NCBI GenBank assembly: GCA_017478515.1
Contig: JAFVDH010000022.1
Span: 1-64,000 of the forward strand
Reading direction: 5' to 3'
Source: a bacterium
Lineage (GTDB): Bacteria; Cyanobacteriota; Vampirovibrionia; Gastranaerophilales; Gastranaerophilaceae
Length of the DNA: 64,000 nucleotides
Positions 56,108-63,827 of this stretch are shown piece after piece. The notes below the pieces were generated by a model. That model was not told the DNA's origin, did not search any database, and worked only from the letters and a program-made list of their open reading frames with translations. How positions within the stretch are numbered: the stretch's first letter is position 1; each line of letters opens with the position of its first letter. The translations under genes and the position numbers were made by a program.

Positions 56108-56151
56108 GTAATTATATATAATTTTATAGAGGTTTATGTCCACACAAATAA
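56108..56151 (+). repeat. copy C of dispersed repeat (MITE-end relative)
   Basis: This stretch matches the right end plus flank of the palindromic element at 23.7 kb at about 39 of 44 bases (GTxATTATATATAATTTTA ... GTTTATGTCYACACAAATAA). Here it stands alone, without the inverted partner, and runs into the U8 tail of the candidate sRNA. Confidence 0.6.
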
Positions 56152-56218
56152 AAAAAAGCCGTCACGAGGGCGGCTACCAGACTTGGGGAGGAGGTAAGTA
56201 AAACCTTTTCGGTTTTCT
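56150..56218 (-). ncRNA. candidate small RNA with exposed CCTCCTCCCC core
   Basis: On the minus strand there is a 5' hairpin (AAAACC-GAAAA-GGTTTT, 56200-56216), then a C/U-rich linker containing CCTCCTCCCC (56185-56194) that complements ribosome-binding sites, then a 3' hairpin (AGCCG ... CGGCT, 56157-56175) running straight into eight T. Two stem-loops around an unpaired CU-rich core with a terminator is the architecture of cyanobacterial Yfr1; this resemblance is structural only. TATAAA (56226-56231) and TATAAG (56217-56222) are candidate -10 boxes, with no good -35. It lies in the 300-bp gap between the sigma gene and aroA. Confidence 0.5.
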
Positions 56219-56293
56219 TATACCTTTTATATCGGCAAGCAAAAATTTTTCTTTAAAACATTGTTTTAAATATCCTCTAAATGGAGTAGTTTG

Positions 56294-56302
56294 TGATAAA
56301 AT
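56294..56302 (+). promoter_or_regulatory. extended -10 promoter of aroA, leaderless arrangement
   Basis: TGATAAAAT (TG-n-TAAAAT) ends 6 nt before the aroA ATG. No ribosome site and no clear -35, as expected of an extended -10 promoter giving a leaderless mRNA. Confidence 0.55.
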
Positions 56303-56308
56303 GATTTT

Positions 56309-57580
56309 ATGGATTTAGTAATTGAAAAGAAAAATAAATTAAAAGGCGAAATAACAATTCCCTCAGATAAATCAATATCGCACAGAGCAATAATGTTTTC
56401 GTCACTTGCAAGGGGAAAAACTTTAGTTAAAAATTTTTCAAAGGGTGCTGATTGTCATTCAACTTTAAAAGTTTTTTCAAAACTCGGTATAGAACATAAA
56501 TTTTTGGATGAACAAACTTTAGAAATAATTTCTGACGGAAACCTAAAAGCTCCGACAAAAGACTTAGACTGCGGAAACAGTGGAACAACAATGAGACTAA
56601 TGAGTGGGATTTTATCGACAAGAGATTTTAATTCTGTTTTAATAGGAGATGAAAGTCTTTCAAAAAGACCAATGAAACGGGTAATAGAACCTCTTTCTTT
56701 AATGGGTGCAAAAATCGACTCAAATGAAAATAAAGCCCCACTAAAAATCTACGGACAAGAATTAAACTCTATAGATTACACATCAAAATTATCATCTGCA
56801 CAGGTTAAATCATGTATTCTTCTTGCAGGATTGAACACAAACGGCGTAACTTCTTATACAGAACCATTCTTATCGAGAAATCACACAGAATTAATGCTTG
56901 ATTATCTTGGTGCAGAAATAAAAGTTGAAAATACAACTACAAAAATTACAAAATCAGAATTAGAAGCAAAAGATATTGAAATAGCAGGAGATATTTCAAG
57001 TGCGGCATTTTTCATTGTTGCAGGATTAATAACACCAAATTCCGACATAATAATAAAAAATGTAGGACTAAATCCGACAAGAACAGGTATTTTGGAAGTT
57101 TGCGAAAAAATGGGTGCAAATATCGAAATACTTGATAAAAAACTTCTTGGGAAAGAAGAAGTTGGTGATTTAAGAATAAGAACATCTGAACTTAAAGCAA
57201 CAACAATAGAGGGCGATGTTATACCAAAATTAATAGACGAAATCCCCGTAATTGCCGTACTTGCGACACAGGCAGAGGGAGAGACAATAATTAAAGATGC
57301 ACAGGATTTAAGAAATAAAGAAAGTGACAGAATAACTGCCACGGTTAAAGAATTACAAAAAATCGGTGCAGATATAGAAGAAACGCCTGATGGATTCATT
57401 ATCAGGGGAAAAAAGCATTTACAAGGTAATGCCGAAGTTGAAACATATCATGATCACAGACTGGCAATGAGTTTATATACAGCAGGGTTAATATGCGAAA
57501 AACCTGTTACAATCAAAGAATTTCAGTGGGTAAACATATCTTTTCCTGAATTTGAAACATTAATGAACAAATTATTTTAA
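56309..57580 (+). CDS. aroA: EPSP synthase
   Basis: A 423-aa shikimate-pathway enzyme (3-phosphoshikimate 1-carboxyvinyltransferase). DKSISHRAIMFSSLARG (PEP/S3P Lys, Ser, Arg), GNSGTTMRLMSGIL, SAQVKSCILLAGL, RNKESDRI and DHRLAMS are conserved in order. The N-terminal GNSGTT block is of the kind often seen in glyphosate-tolerant class II enzymes, but that is not certain from sequence. It is transcribed alone from a -10 box 6 nt before its ATG. Confidence 0.96.
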   Translation: MDLVIEKKNKLKGEITIPSDKSISHRAIMFSSLARGKTLVKNFSKGADCHSTLKVFSKLGIEHKFLDEQTLEIISDGNLKAPTKDLDCGNSGTTMRLMSGILSTRDFNSVLIGDESLSKRPMKRVIEPLSLMGAKIDSNENKAPLKIYGQELNSIDYTSKLSSAQVKSCILLAGLNTNGVTSYTEPFLSRNHTELMLDYLGAEIKVENTTTKITKSELEAKDIEIAGDISSAAFFIVAGLITPNSDIIIKNVGLNPTRTGILEVCEKMGANIEILDKKLLGKEEVGDLRIRTSELKATTIEGDVIPKLIDEIPVIAVLATQAEGETIIKDAQDLRNKESDRITATVKELQKIGADIEETPDGFIIRGKKHLQGNAEVETYHDHRLAMSLYTAGLICEKPVTIKEFQWVNISFPEFETLMNKLF

Positions 57581-57617
57581 CAATTAACACTTATTCTTTT
57601 ATGATTGAATTTAATTC

Positions 57618-58463
57618 TTAACCTTTAACAGCACCGTCGTTTTCGCCGGAAATAAAATATTTTTGCAAGGCAAGAAAAAATATCACAATCGGAACAGTTG
57701 ATAATATTGAGCCTGCGGCAATAAATCGCCAATTACTTGAAAACATTCCCTGTAAATTATTAACACCGACAGGCAAAGTATACATAGCGTCTTTCGTAAG
57801 TACAATACTCGGCCACAAAAATTCGCCCCAAGAACCGATAAAAGTAAAGATAGCCAAAACCGCAAGAGTAGGTTTAACCATAGGAAGCACGACCTTAAAA
57901 AATACTTGAAAAACATTACATCCATCAACAATTGCGGCCTCTTCCATTTCTTTAGGAACTGTCAAAAAAGCCTGACGCATAAGGAATATACCAAATGCAC
58001 TAACAGCAAACGGCATAACAAGACCAAGATATCCCATAATATTATTTACGCTATCAAGCAAATGTAATTTTATTGTTATCAAATATACAGGCAGCATAAT
58101 AGCCTGAAACGGAACCATAATTGTAGCTAAAATGGCAAAAAAGAAAATCTTTTTACCGGCAAAATTCATTCTTGCAAGCGGATAAGCCGCAAGAGAGGAA
58201 AGTAAAAGGTTTAAAAACACAGTCAAACCGGCAACAATCATAGAATTTACAAAATATCCCATAAAATTAACCTTATACCAAACCCCGACATAATTATTCC
58301 AAGTAAACTGCTGAGGAATCAACACAGGAGGATATGCAAAAATATTTTCATCCAACCCCTTTAACGATGTCGAAATAAGCCAAATAAAAGGAAATATCGA
58401 CAACAATGATACAAATATTAAAATAGAATGAATAGATAATTTTTCAACAAATTTTCTTATCAT
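57618..58463 (-). CDS. sugar ABC transporter permease, MalG type
   Basis: A 281-aa permease with six helices and the EAA loop EEAAIVDGCNVFQVFFKVVLP (Gly-x-x-x-x-x-x-x-x-x-P) that couples to the ATPase. The carbohydrate uptake (CUT1) family is indicated by ISTSLKGLDENIFAYPP near the N-terminus and the QKYFISGENDGAVKG end. It overlaps the MalF-type gene by 4 bp. Neither a binding protein nor an ATPase gene is in this window, so it must use parts encoded elsewhere. Confidence 0.93.
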   Translation of the reverse strand: MIRKFVEKLSIHSILIFVSLLSIFPFIWLISTSLKGLDENIFAYPPVLIPQQFTWNNYVGVWYKVNFMGYFVNSMIVAGLTVFLNLLLSSLAAYPLARMNFAGKKIFFFAILATIMVPFQAIMLPVYLITIKLHLLDSVNNIMGYLGLVMPFAVSAFGIFLMRQAFLTVPKEMEEAAIVDGCNVFQVFFKVVLPMVKPTLAVLAIFTFIGSWGEFLWPSIVLTKDAMYTLPVGVNNLQGMFSSNWRFIAAGSILSTVPIVIFFLALQKYFISGENDGAVKG

Positions 58464-59332
58464 ATTTGATACCTGTTCTTTTCAAAGAATAAAACATTAA
58501 TAACAGAAAAAGCTAAAACTATAACAAGCAAAACAACAGACAAGGCCGAAGCATAGCCCAAATCAAGATTTTCAAAAGCTCTTTCATAAATATAATAAAC
58601 AATTGTTTTGCTGGAATTTAAAGGCCCGCCCTTAGTCATAACATAAATTTCAGCAAACACTTTCATAGCAGAAATAGCAGAAATAGTTGAGACAAGAGCA
58701 ATAGTTGGCATTAAATGAGGAACAGTTACGGTTAAATGTTTTTTCAAAAAACCCGCACCATCAATATCGCAAGCCTCATACAAATCTTGAGGAACACTCA
58801 TTAAAGATGCGAGATAAATCATCATATAATAACCGACCCCTTTCCAAATAGTAACGATTGCAACGGAATAAAGCGAATATTTTGGGTCAGTAAGCCAACC
58901 GACAGGATTATAACCAAAAGTCTGCATAAAATAGTTTAAGATACCATTTTGAGCATACAGCCACTTAAAAGCAATTGCAGCAACAACAATAGATACAATT
59001 ACAGGTAAATAAATTAAGATTTTATATAAAGTGACGCATCTTATTTTTTGATTAATTAAAATAGCCAAAAACAACGGAAATATCACTAAAAACGGTACAA
59101 CCGCAAACAAATAAATAAAAGTATTTGCCATAACTTTGTAAAAAACAGGCGAAGTTACAAGTTTTTTGTAATTACCAAAACCAATAAAAGCAGGATCATA
59201 AATAGAATTTTCATATCCGAAAAAACTTAACCCTATAGTTTGAAAAAAAGGTATAAAAAAGAATACTATTAAAACAACCCCCGCAGGCAGCAAAAACAAA
59301 TATGGTGCATATTTTTTGTAAAAAGAAAACAT
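58460..59332 (-). CDS. sugar ABC transporter permease, MalF type
   Basis: A 290-aa, six-helix permease of the CUT1 family. The EAA loop is YEACDIDGAGFLKKHLTVTVP, and YLFLLPAGVVLIVFFFIPF opens the first helix. The C-terminal TKGGPLNSSKTIVYYIYERAF is typical of MalF/UgpA-like proteins. It forms a heterodimer with the downstream MalG-type protein. It starts 15 bp after the degenerate ATPase gene, placing sugar uptake in the same transcript as the two-component genes. Confidence 0.93.
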   Translation of the reverse strand: MFSFYKKYAPYLFLLPAGVVLIVFFFIPFFQTIGLSFFGYENSIYDPAFIGFGNYKKLVTSPVFYKVMANTFIYLFAVVPFLVIFPLFLAILINQKIRCVTLYKILIYLPVIVSIVVAAIAFKWLYAQNGILNYFMQTFGYNPVGWLTDPKYSLYSVAIVTIWKGVGYYMMIYLASLMSVPQDLYEACDIDGAGFLKKHLTVTVPHLMPTIALVSTISAISAMKVFAEIYVMTKGGPLNSSKTIVYYIYERAFENLDLGYASALSVVLLVIVLAFSVINVLFFEKNRYQI

Positions 59333-59347
59333 TAATAAACCTTTATT

Positions 59348-60742
59348 TTATGCCAAATATTTTTGAGCCGTCTCTTTGTCAAATACCTCAATACTATCTT
59401 TTGAATGAATAAATATCATACACGAAATTAACGACTTAAAAGTAGCCAAATCGCTGTACGACATTTTTCTGCTTAATTCCGTAATATTATTTGCAACATA
59501 TTCCGTAATGATTGTTTTATCAGCAAAAACCAAGCCTGACAAATAATCTAATGTATCTTTATTTCTGATATTTTCAAAATAAATAACATCCGGAGACTGA
59601 AATTCAATAAATTTCAAAGCTTTATCCAAATTAAAACCGATGCTTTCATTAAGTTCGCACTGATTAATATTAGGTAATTCGTATTTAGAAATTGATTCAA
59701 TCGTCATAATATTCAAATCATCAGCAGAAGATGCCAAATAATTAAGCAGAGAATAAATAACGTGAGTTTTACCGCTAAGCTGAGAACCGCAAATAAGAGT
59801 AATTCCGGGAGATTTTAGCGAGTTTTTTATAATAGAAATACTATTTTCATCTTTAATAAATTGATTTAACTCCTTAGGAGGTTTATATATGCTCAAAGCA
59901 ATTCTTTCGCCCATAACAGTAGGGAATGTAGAAATTCTTGCATACAACCCTATTCCGTCAACCATAAAGAATAATTTACCCAATTGAGGGACTTCCGATA
60001 CTGAGGCATCAAGATTAGCCAAATCTTTTAGCTTATTAACAAAAGGTGCCATCAATAAAGACGGAATACAGCCTCGATGAGAATCATTATCGGCAGATTT
60101 AAAATTAACCCCTAACCCCTCAGCCTCTTGAGTAAATGAAATTTCATGCAAGTTTTCAAGTATAGCTTGTTTTAAGATAGCACTGATAATTTTTTGAATA
60201 TGGTCTTCACTTATATCATCGGAATTTAATTCTTCACGCCAATCAAATTCAACCGTATCAACATCCGTAAAAATTTCTCCTACGGTATTACCTGTTTTGT
60301 AATACTCATCAATTTTTCTCAAAATACCTGCCTCAGAAGAAATTACAGGAGCAATGGAACATTCCGCAAGTTCCATAATTCTGTCAATCGCAAACAAATC
60401 AAACGGGTCAGCCATTGCAACAGTCAATTCATCTTCTATTTTAAAAAGCGGAATAATTTTATATTTTTTGGCATCCGCAAACTTTATATATTGAAGACAT
60501 CTTTCATCAAGAGAATATTCATCCAAATTAACATAAGGAAGATGCAATTTAGCCTCTAAAAACTTTAACAAAGCCTCTTCAGTTATAACATGTGAATTAA
60601 TAAGAGCCTGTCCCACATTTATTTTTTGAGCGGCAGCAAGTTCTTGAGCCTTTTCAAGAGTTTCATACTCAACAAGCCCCTCTTTAACAAGGTCATATTT
60701 CAAACGTTCTAAAGTTTTATTAGCACCATCAGTTTCAATCAT
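59348..60742 (-). CDS. degenerate PilB/GspE-like ATPase
   Basis: A 464-aa paralogue of the pilus ATPase. The MshEN/GspE N-domain (about 1-150) is well kept (VGQALINSHVITEEALLKFLE, VAMADPFDLFAID). The ATPase half has an intact Walker A (CGSQLSGKTHV, Lys325) and a Walker B-like SPDVIYFENIRN. The His box is replaced (KTIITEYVANN), the substrate-side SDIHIEP is changed to HEISFTQEA, and the C4 zinc motif is gone. It may bind but not efficiently hydrolyse ATP. It lies 1 bp after the response regulator, so regulation of pili or a signalling role is possible. Confidence 0.75.
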   Translation of the reverse strand: MIETDGANKTLERLKYDLVKEGLVEYETLEKAQELAAAQKINVGQALINSHVITEEALLKFLEAKLHLPYVNLDEYSLDERCLQYIKFADAKKYKIIPLFKIEDELTVAMADPFDLFAIDRIMELAECSIAPVISSEAGILRKIDEYYKTGNTVGEIFTDVDTVEFDWREELNSDDISEDHIQKIISAILKQAILENLHEISFTQEAEGLGVNFKSADNDSHRGCIPSLLMAPFVNKLKDLANLDASVSEVPQLGKLFFMVDGIGLYARISTFPTVMGERIALSIYKPPKELNQFIKDENSISIIKNSLKSPGITLICGSQLSGKTHVIYSLLNYLASSADDLNIMTIESISKYELPNINQCELNESIGFNLDKALKFIEFQSPDVIYFENIRNKDTLDYLSGLVFADKTIITEYVANNITELSRKMSYSDLATFKSLISCMIFIHSKDSIEVFDKETAQKYLA

Positions 60743-60743
60743 A

Positions 60744-61112
60744 TTAATTCCCTAAATATTTAGCAACTCTATTTAACACATCATCTATTTCAAAAGGTTT
60801 TGTAATATATTCATTAGCCCCAGTTTCTTCACCGATTTGCTTATCAGACTCCTGAGAACGTGCAGTAAGCATTAGAATAGGGATATCTCTGTATTTAGAA
60901 TCAAATTTCAAAAGTCTGCTTATTTTAAAGCCGTTCATTTTCGGCATCATAACATCAAGAATAATCAAGTCAGGAATTATTTCCTTAGCCATTTTCAAAC
61001 CATCTTCGCCGTTATATGCACAAAAACAAGAGTATCCGGAAGCCTCCAGCATAAATTTTAAAGTTTCAACTATATCTTTTTCGTCATCAACAATAAGAAT
61101 TTTTTTCATCAA
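60744..61112 (-). CDS. single-domain response regulator (CheY-like)
   Basis: A 122-aa receiver: ILIVDDEKDIV holds the acidic pair, Asp53 in LIILDVMMPKMNG is the phospho-acceptor, and the conserved Thr (MLTARS) and Lys (YITKPFE) are present. There is no output domain, so it must signal by protein contact. It overlaps the kinase gene by 4 bp (ATGA) and precedes the degenerate ATPase gene by 1 bp, making these two its likely partners. Confidence 0.93.
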   Translation of the reverse strand: MMKKILIVDDEKDIVETLKFMLEASGYSCFCAYNGEDGLKMAKEIIPDLIILDVMMPKMNGFKISRLLKFDSKYRDIPILMLTARSQESDKQIGEETGANEYITKPFEIDDVLNRVAKYLGN

Positions 61113-63118
61113 TTAATTCCCTCCGGATAAATTGTGTATGAATACATTATATCACATTTTGGATAACGTGCTTTATTGTTAACCATTGTATCATCTATTT
61201 TTTGCTTAAACAGCTTGGCAAAATTACGGTCTGCATCAGGTATTACAAGAGTTAAAACTGTATTTTCGCCATCTGTTTCTTTAAGTGAATTGTTAAGATA
61301 ATTTTTATGAATAAGATTATTTTCTTCCAATAAATTTTCAATAACCTCACTGCGTGCAGAAATAACAATTGAAGCGAATTTGTCATTATGAACTTTCGCC
61401 TGATTAACACGCTGTTTATGAGAAATCAAGAAGTTTGATTTTTCAGTAGAAACAGGTAAAGCAAAATAAAAATCAGAACCTTTTTCAAGCTCACTTGAAC
61501 ACCAAATTGCACCATTATGGGCATCTAGCAGCTGTCTTGCGATAGAAAGCCCCAAACCTGTTCCTCCTGCCTCTCTGGTTAAAGAGTTTTCAATTTGTTC
61601 AAATCTGTCAAAAACATGTTTAAGATTTTCTTTAGCAATACCAACGCCCTCATCGTGAACACATACTACAAGATATTTACCGCTCAAATTTTTCAAAATA
61701 TCTTCAAAATTTTTATCCACAATTTCTGAAGAATCTTTAACATAAGCCCTTATTGTAATAGTTTTGTCATTCGGTGTAAATTTAATTGCATTATTCACAA
61801 GATTTACAAGAATTTGGTCAACCCTATCAATATCAACAAAGACTTTAACATCCTTATCCTGAATATCAGTTAAAAGCTTTATATTTTTATCATTTGCAAG
61901 GCCTTGCAGCGTACTTTGAACAGCTTTTATAGTATCGTCAATTGTCGTAACAGCAAACTTATAATCCATTTTACCCGCTTCAATTTTGGAAATATCAAGC
62001 AAGTCATTAATTATTCCCGACAATCTTTTAATATTTCTGGAAATTGTATCAACAGCAGGAACCATTTTTTCAGGCAATGTAAAAAATCTTTTTATATTAT
62101 CAATCATACCTTTAATAACAGTCAAAGGAGTTCTCAATTCGTGAGATACGATAGAAATAAATTCAGATTTAATTTTTTCAAGTTTTTTCAGCTTTTTATT
62201 TGTCTCTTTAATTTCCTGATACAAAGATGCATTTTTTAAAGGCATTGATACCTGCTGAATAATAGTTCTAAAAATTTCAACATCTGTTGAAGTAAAACCG
62301 TTTTCTTTGTAAATCTCAACGAGCCCGAAGAAATTATCACCGGAACTTATTTGAGAAAACATATTATCATATCTGTAAATAGAGAACGTATGACAATCTA
62401 TATTACTTTTTATATGTTTTTCGCAAATTAAATTATCCATATTCAGTTCAAAAGGGATTTTTTTGTTTTTGAAAAGATTATTATAATTTATACATGCATG
62501 GTCTTTTAAAGAAGCAAAAAGTTCATCAGATATAGTGTACTTAGAGTGAATAATTAAAACAGGCTGATTGTCGTTATTAAATGTTAAGACATAACACAAA
62601 TCAAACTCTAATGAACGGTTAATACCTTCCATCATTAATTCAATAAGCTTATCTTTTTCCAAAGTACCTGCAAATTCCGAACTTATGTTATACAAAACTT
62701 TAAGTGTATATAAACTTTTAGTATTATTTTTGTTAGTTTCAGCAAGCAGATTATATGATAATTTGTTTCTAAGACTTGAATTAATAGTTGAAATAAGCAG
62801 CTTAGAAGAAATATCACCTACCAAAAAAGCATCCGCCCAACGCAGAATTTCCTGAGGAATATTATCGTCTTTAGAAATAATTATAACAATAATACCGTCA
62901 CGAGCCGAAGTTATTTTTTTAGGCAAAAAACGTAAATCAATATTTGAAATATCATTATCAATAATAATAATTTCAGGAGCTTCCTCAACCAGAAACTTTA
63001 AACAATCATCTTCATTATTTTCAAAATATAAATCGTAAGTGTTTCTGCCAAGGAGCTTATCTATCTCATTAATTTTGTCATCTATATCCGATAAAAATAA
63101 AATTTTAGTCTTAGCCAT
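61109..63118 (-). CDS. hybrid GAF histidine kinase with N-terminal receiver-like domain
   Basis: A 669-aa cytoplasmic kinase without membrane helices. It has a receiver-like domain (1-120, Asp54 in IIIIDND but lacking the usual acidic pair near residue 10 apart from SDIDD), a GAF domain (about 145-300), HisKA with His326 in SIVSHELRTPL, HATPase_c (N-box LVNNAIKFT, HDEGVGI, GTGLGLSIARQ) and about 100 C-terminal residues of unknown fold. It heads the operon with the CheY-like protein, degenerate pilus ATPase and ABC permeases. Its signal is unknown. Confidence 0.9.
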   Translation of the reverse strand: MAKTKILFLSDIDDKINEIDKLLGRNTYDLYFENNEDDCLKFLVEEAPEIIIIDNDISNIDLRFLPKKITSARDGIIVIIISKDDNIPQEILRWADAFLVGDISSKLLISTINSSLRNKLSYNLLAETNKNNTKSLYTLKVLYNISSEFAGTLEKDKLIELMMEGINRSLEFDLCYVLTFNNDNQPVLIIHSKYTISDELFASLKDHACINYNNLFKNKKIPFELNMDNLICEKHIKSNIDCHTFSIYRYDNMFSQISSGDNFFGLVEIYKENGFTSTDVEIFRTIIQQVSMPLKNASLYQEIKETNKKLKKLEKIKSEFISIVSHELRTPLTVIKGMIDNIKRFFTLPEKMVPAVDTISRNIKRLSGIINDLLDISKIEAGKMDYKFAVTTIDDTIKAVQSTLQGLANDKNIKLLTDIQDKDVKVFVDIDRVDQILVNLVNNAIKFTPNDKTITIRAYVKDSSEIVDKNFEDILKNLSGKYLVVCVHDEGVGIAKENLKHVFDRFEQIENSLTREAGGTGLGLSIARQLLDAHNGAIWCSSELEKGSDFYFALPVSTEKSNFLISHKQRVNQAKVHNDKFASIVISARSEVIENLLEENNLIHKNYLNNSLKETDGENTVLTLVIPDADRNFAKLFKQKIDDTMVNNKARYPKCDIMYSYTIYPEGIN

Positions 63119-63167
63119 AATTATATTTTAACAGTATAAAAACACGGGGCAAATTCTTAACATATAC

Positions 63168-63197
63168 TTGATTTAGAAAAAAGTTTATGATTATATA
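63168..63197 (+). promoter_or_regulatory. rpsP promoter
   Basis: -35 TTGATT (63168-63173), 17- or 18-bp spacer, -10 TTATAT/TATATA (63191-63197) preceded by TG. Transcription would start near 63203, just before a leader hairpin. Confidence 0.55.
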
Positions 63198-63205
63198 AGA
63201 GATGT

Positions 63206-63235
63206 GGGTAAACCGTTCCTCTCTTGTGGTTACCC
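63206..63235 (+). promoter_or_regulatory. hairpin in the rpsP leader
   Basis: GGGTAAACC (63206-63214) pairs with GGTTACCC (63228-63235), one bulged A, at the very 5' end of the predicted rpsP mRNA, 60 nt before the ATG. It could stabilise the message or bind S16. Confidence 0.45.
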
Positions 63236-63295
63236 GAAATAAATATCAAGCGGCTGGATATTTATAACAATACAAAAGAGAAAAAGGAAGAAAAA

Positions 63296-63709
63296 ATGTT
63301 AAAAATCAGATTAAAAAGATTAGGTGCAAAAAAAGCTCCTACATACAGAGTAATCGTAATTAATTCAACAACAAAAAGAGAAGGTTTGCCAATCCAAGAA
63401 CTTGGACACTATAACCCAAAAACTAAAGTGATGAAATTAGATAAAGCATCAGCATTAGATTGGATTAAGAAAGGTGCACAACCTACAGAAACAGTTAAAT
63501 ATTTGATAAATAACTGCAACGACGACGGAACATTAAACTATAAAAAGAAAGAAACAGTAAAACTTTCAAAGAAAGCACAAGCGAAAGCAGCAGCAGAGGC
63601 TGAAGCAAAGGCAAAAGCCGAAGAAGAAGCAAGATTAGCAGCGGAAGCTGAAGCGGCAGCAGCGGCTGAAGCAGCAGAAACTCCTGCTGAAGACTCTTCT
63701 GAAGCATAG
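63296..63709 (+). CDS. rpsP: 30S ribosomal protein S16 with Ala/Glu tail
   Basis: A 137-aa S16. The core (1-90) has KIRLKRLGAKKAPTYRVIVI, ELGHYNPKTK and ALDWIKKGAQPTETV. The last 48 residues are a low-complexity Lys/Ala/Glu stretch, probably a charged helix or disordered tail, longer than in most S16 proteins. The ATG at 63296 has AAGGAAG upstream; the frame is open 72 bp further but over the leader hairpin. It is monocistronic: a strong terminator follows, and rimM/trmD/rplS are not downstream. Confidence 0.96.
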   Translation: MLKIRLKRLGAKKAPTYRVIVINSTTKREGLPIQELGHYNPKTKVMKLDKASALDWIKKGAQPTETVKYLINNCNDDGTLNYKKKETVKLSKKAQAKAAAEAEAKAKAEEEARLAAEAEAAAAAEAAETPAEDSSEA

Positions 63710-63734
63710 TTTAATAATTTAAGAATTATTTATT

Positions 63735-63766
63735 GAGAGCGGCTTTTAAAAAGCCGCTCTCTTTTT
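63735..63766 (+). terminator. rpsP terminator
   Basis: GAGAGCGGCTT (63735-63745) pairs with AAGCCGCTCTC (63751-63761), and TTTTT follows. 25 bp after the rpsP stop. Confidence 0.92.
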
Positions 63767-63812
63767 ATTTTTAACAATATCCTCAAGAATGTTTATTTAT
63801 CTCCTTTTTTCA

Positions 63813-63821
63813 TGTTAAAAT
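63813..63821 (+). promoter_or_regulatory. extended -10 ahead of the right-edge gene
   Basis: TGTTAAAAT (TG-n-TAAAAT) ends 6 nt before the ATG at 63828. There is no ribosome site, again a leaderless arrangement. Confidence 0.5.
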
Positions 63822-63827
63822 TTTTTT

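Noticed and set aside
56150..56220. The GGGGAGGAGG stretch as a plus-strand ribosome site for a small gene
   Set aside because: No ATG with a sustained frame follows at suitable distance before aroA, and the T8 tail and hairpins favour a minus-strand RNA.
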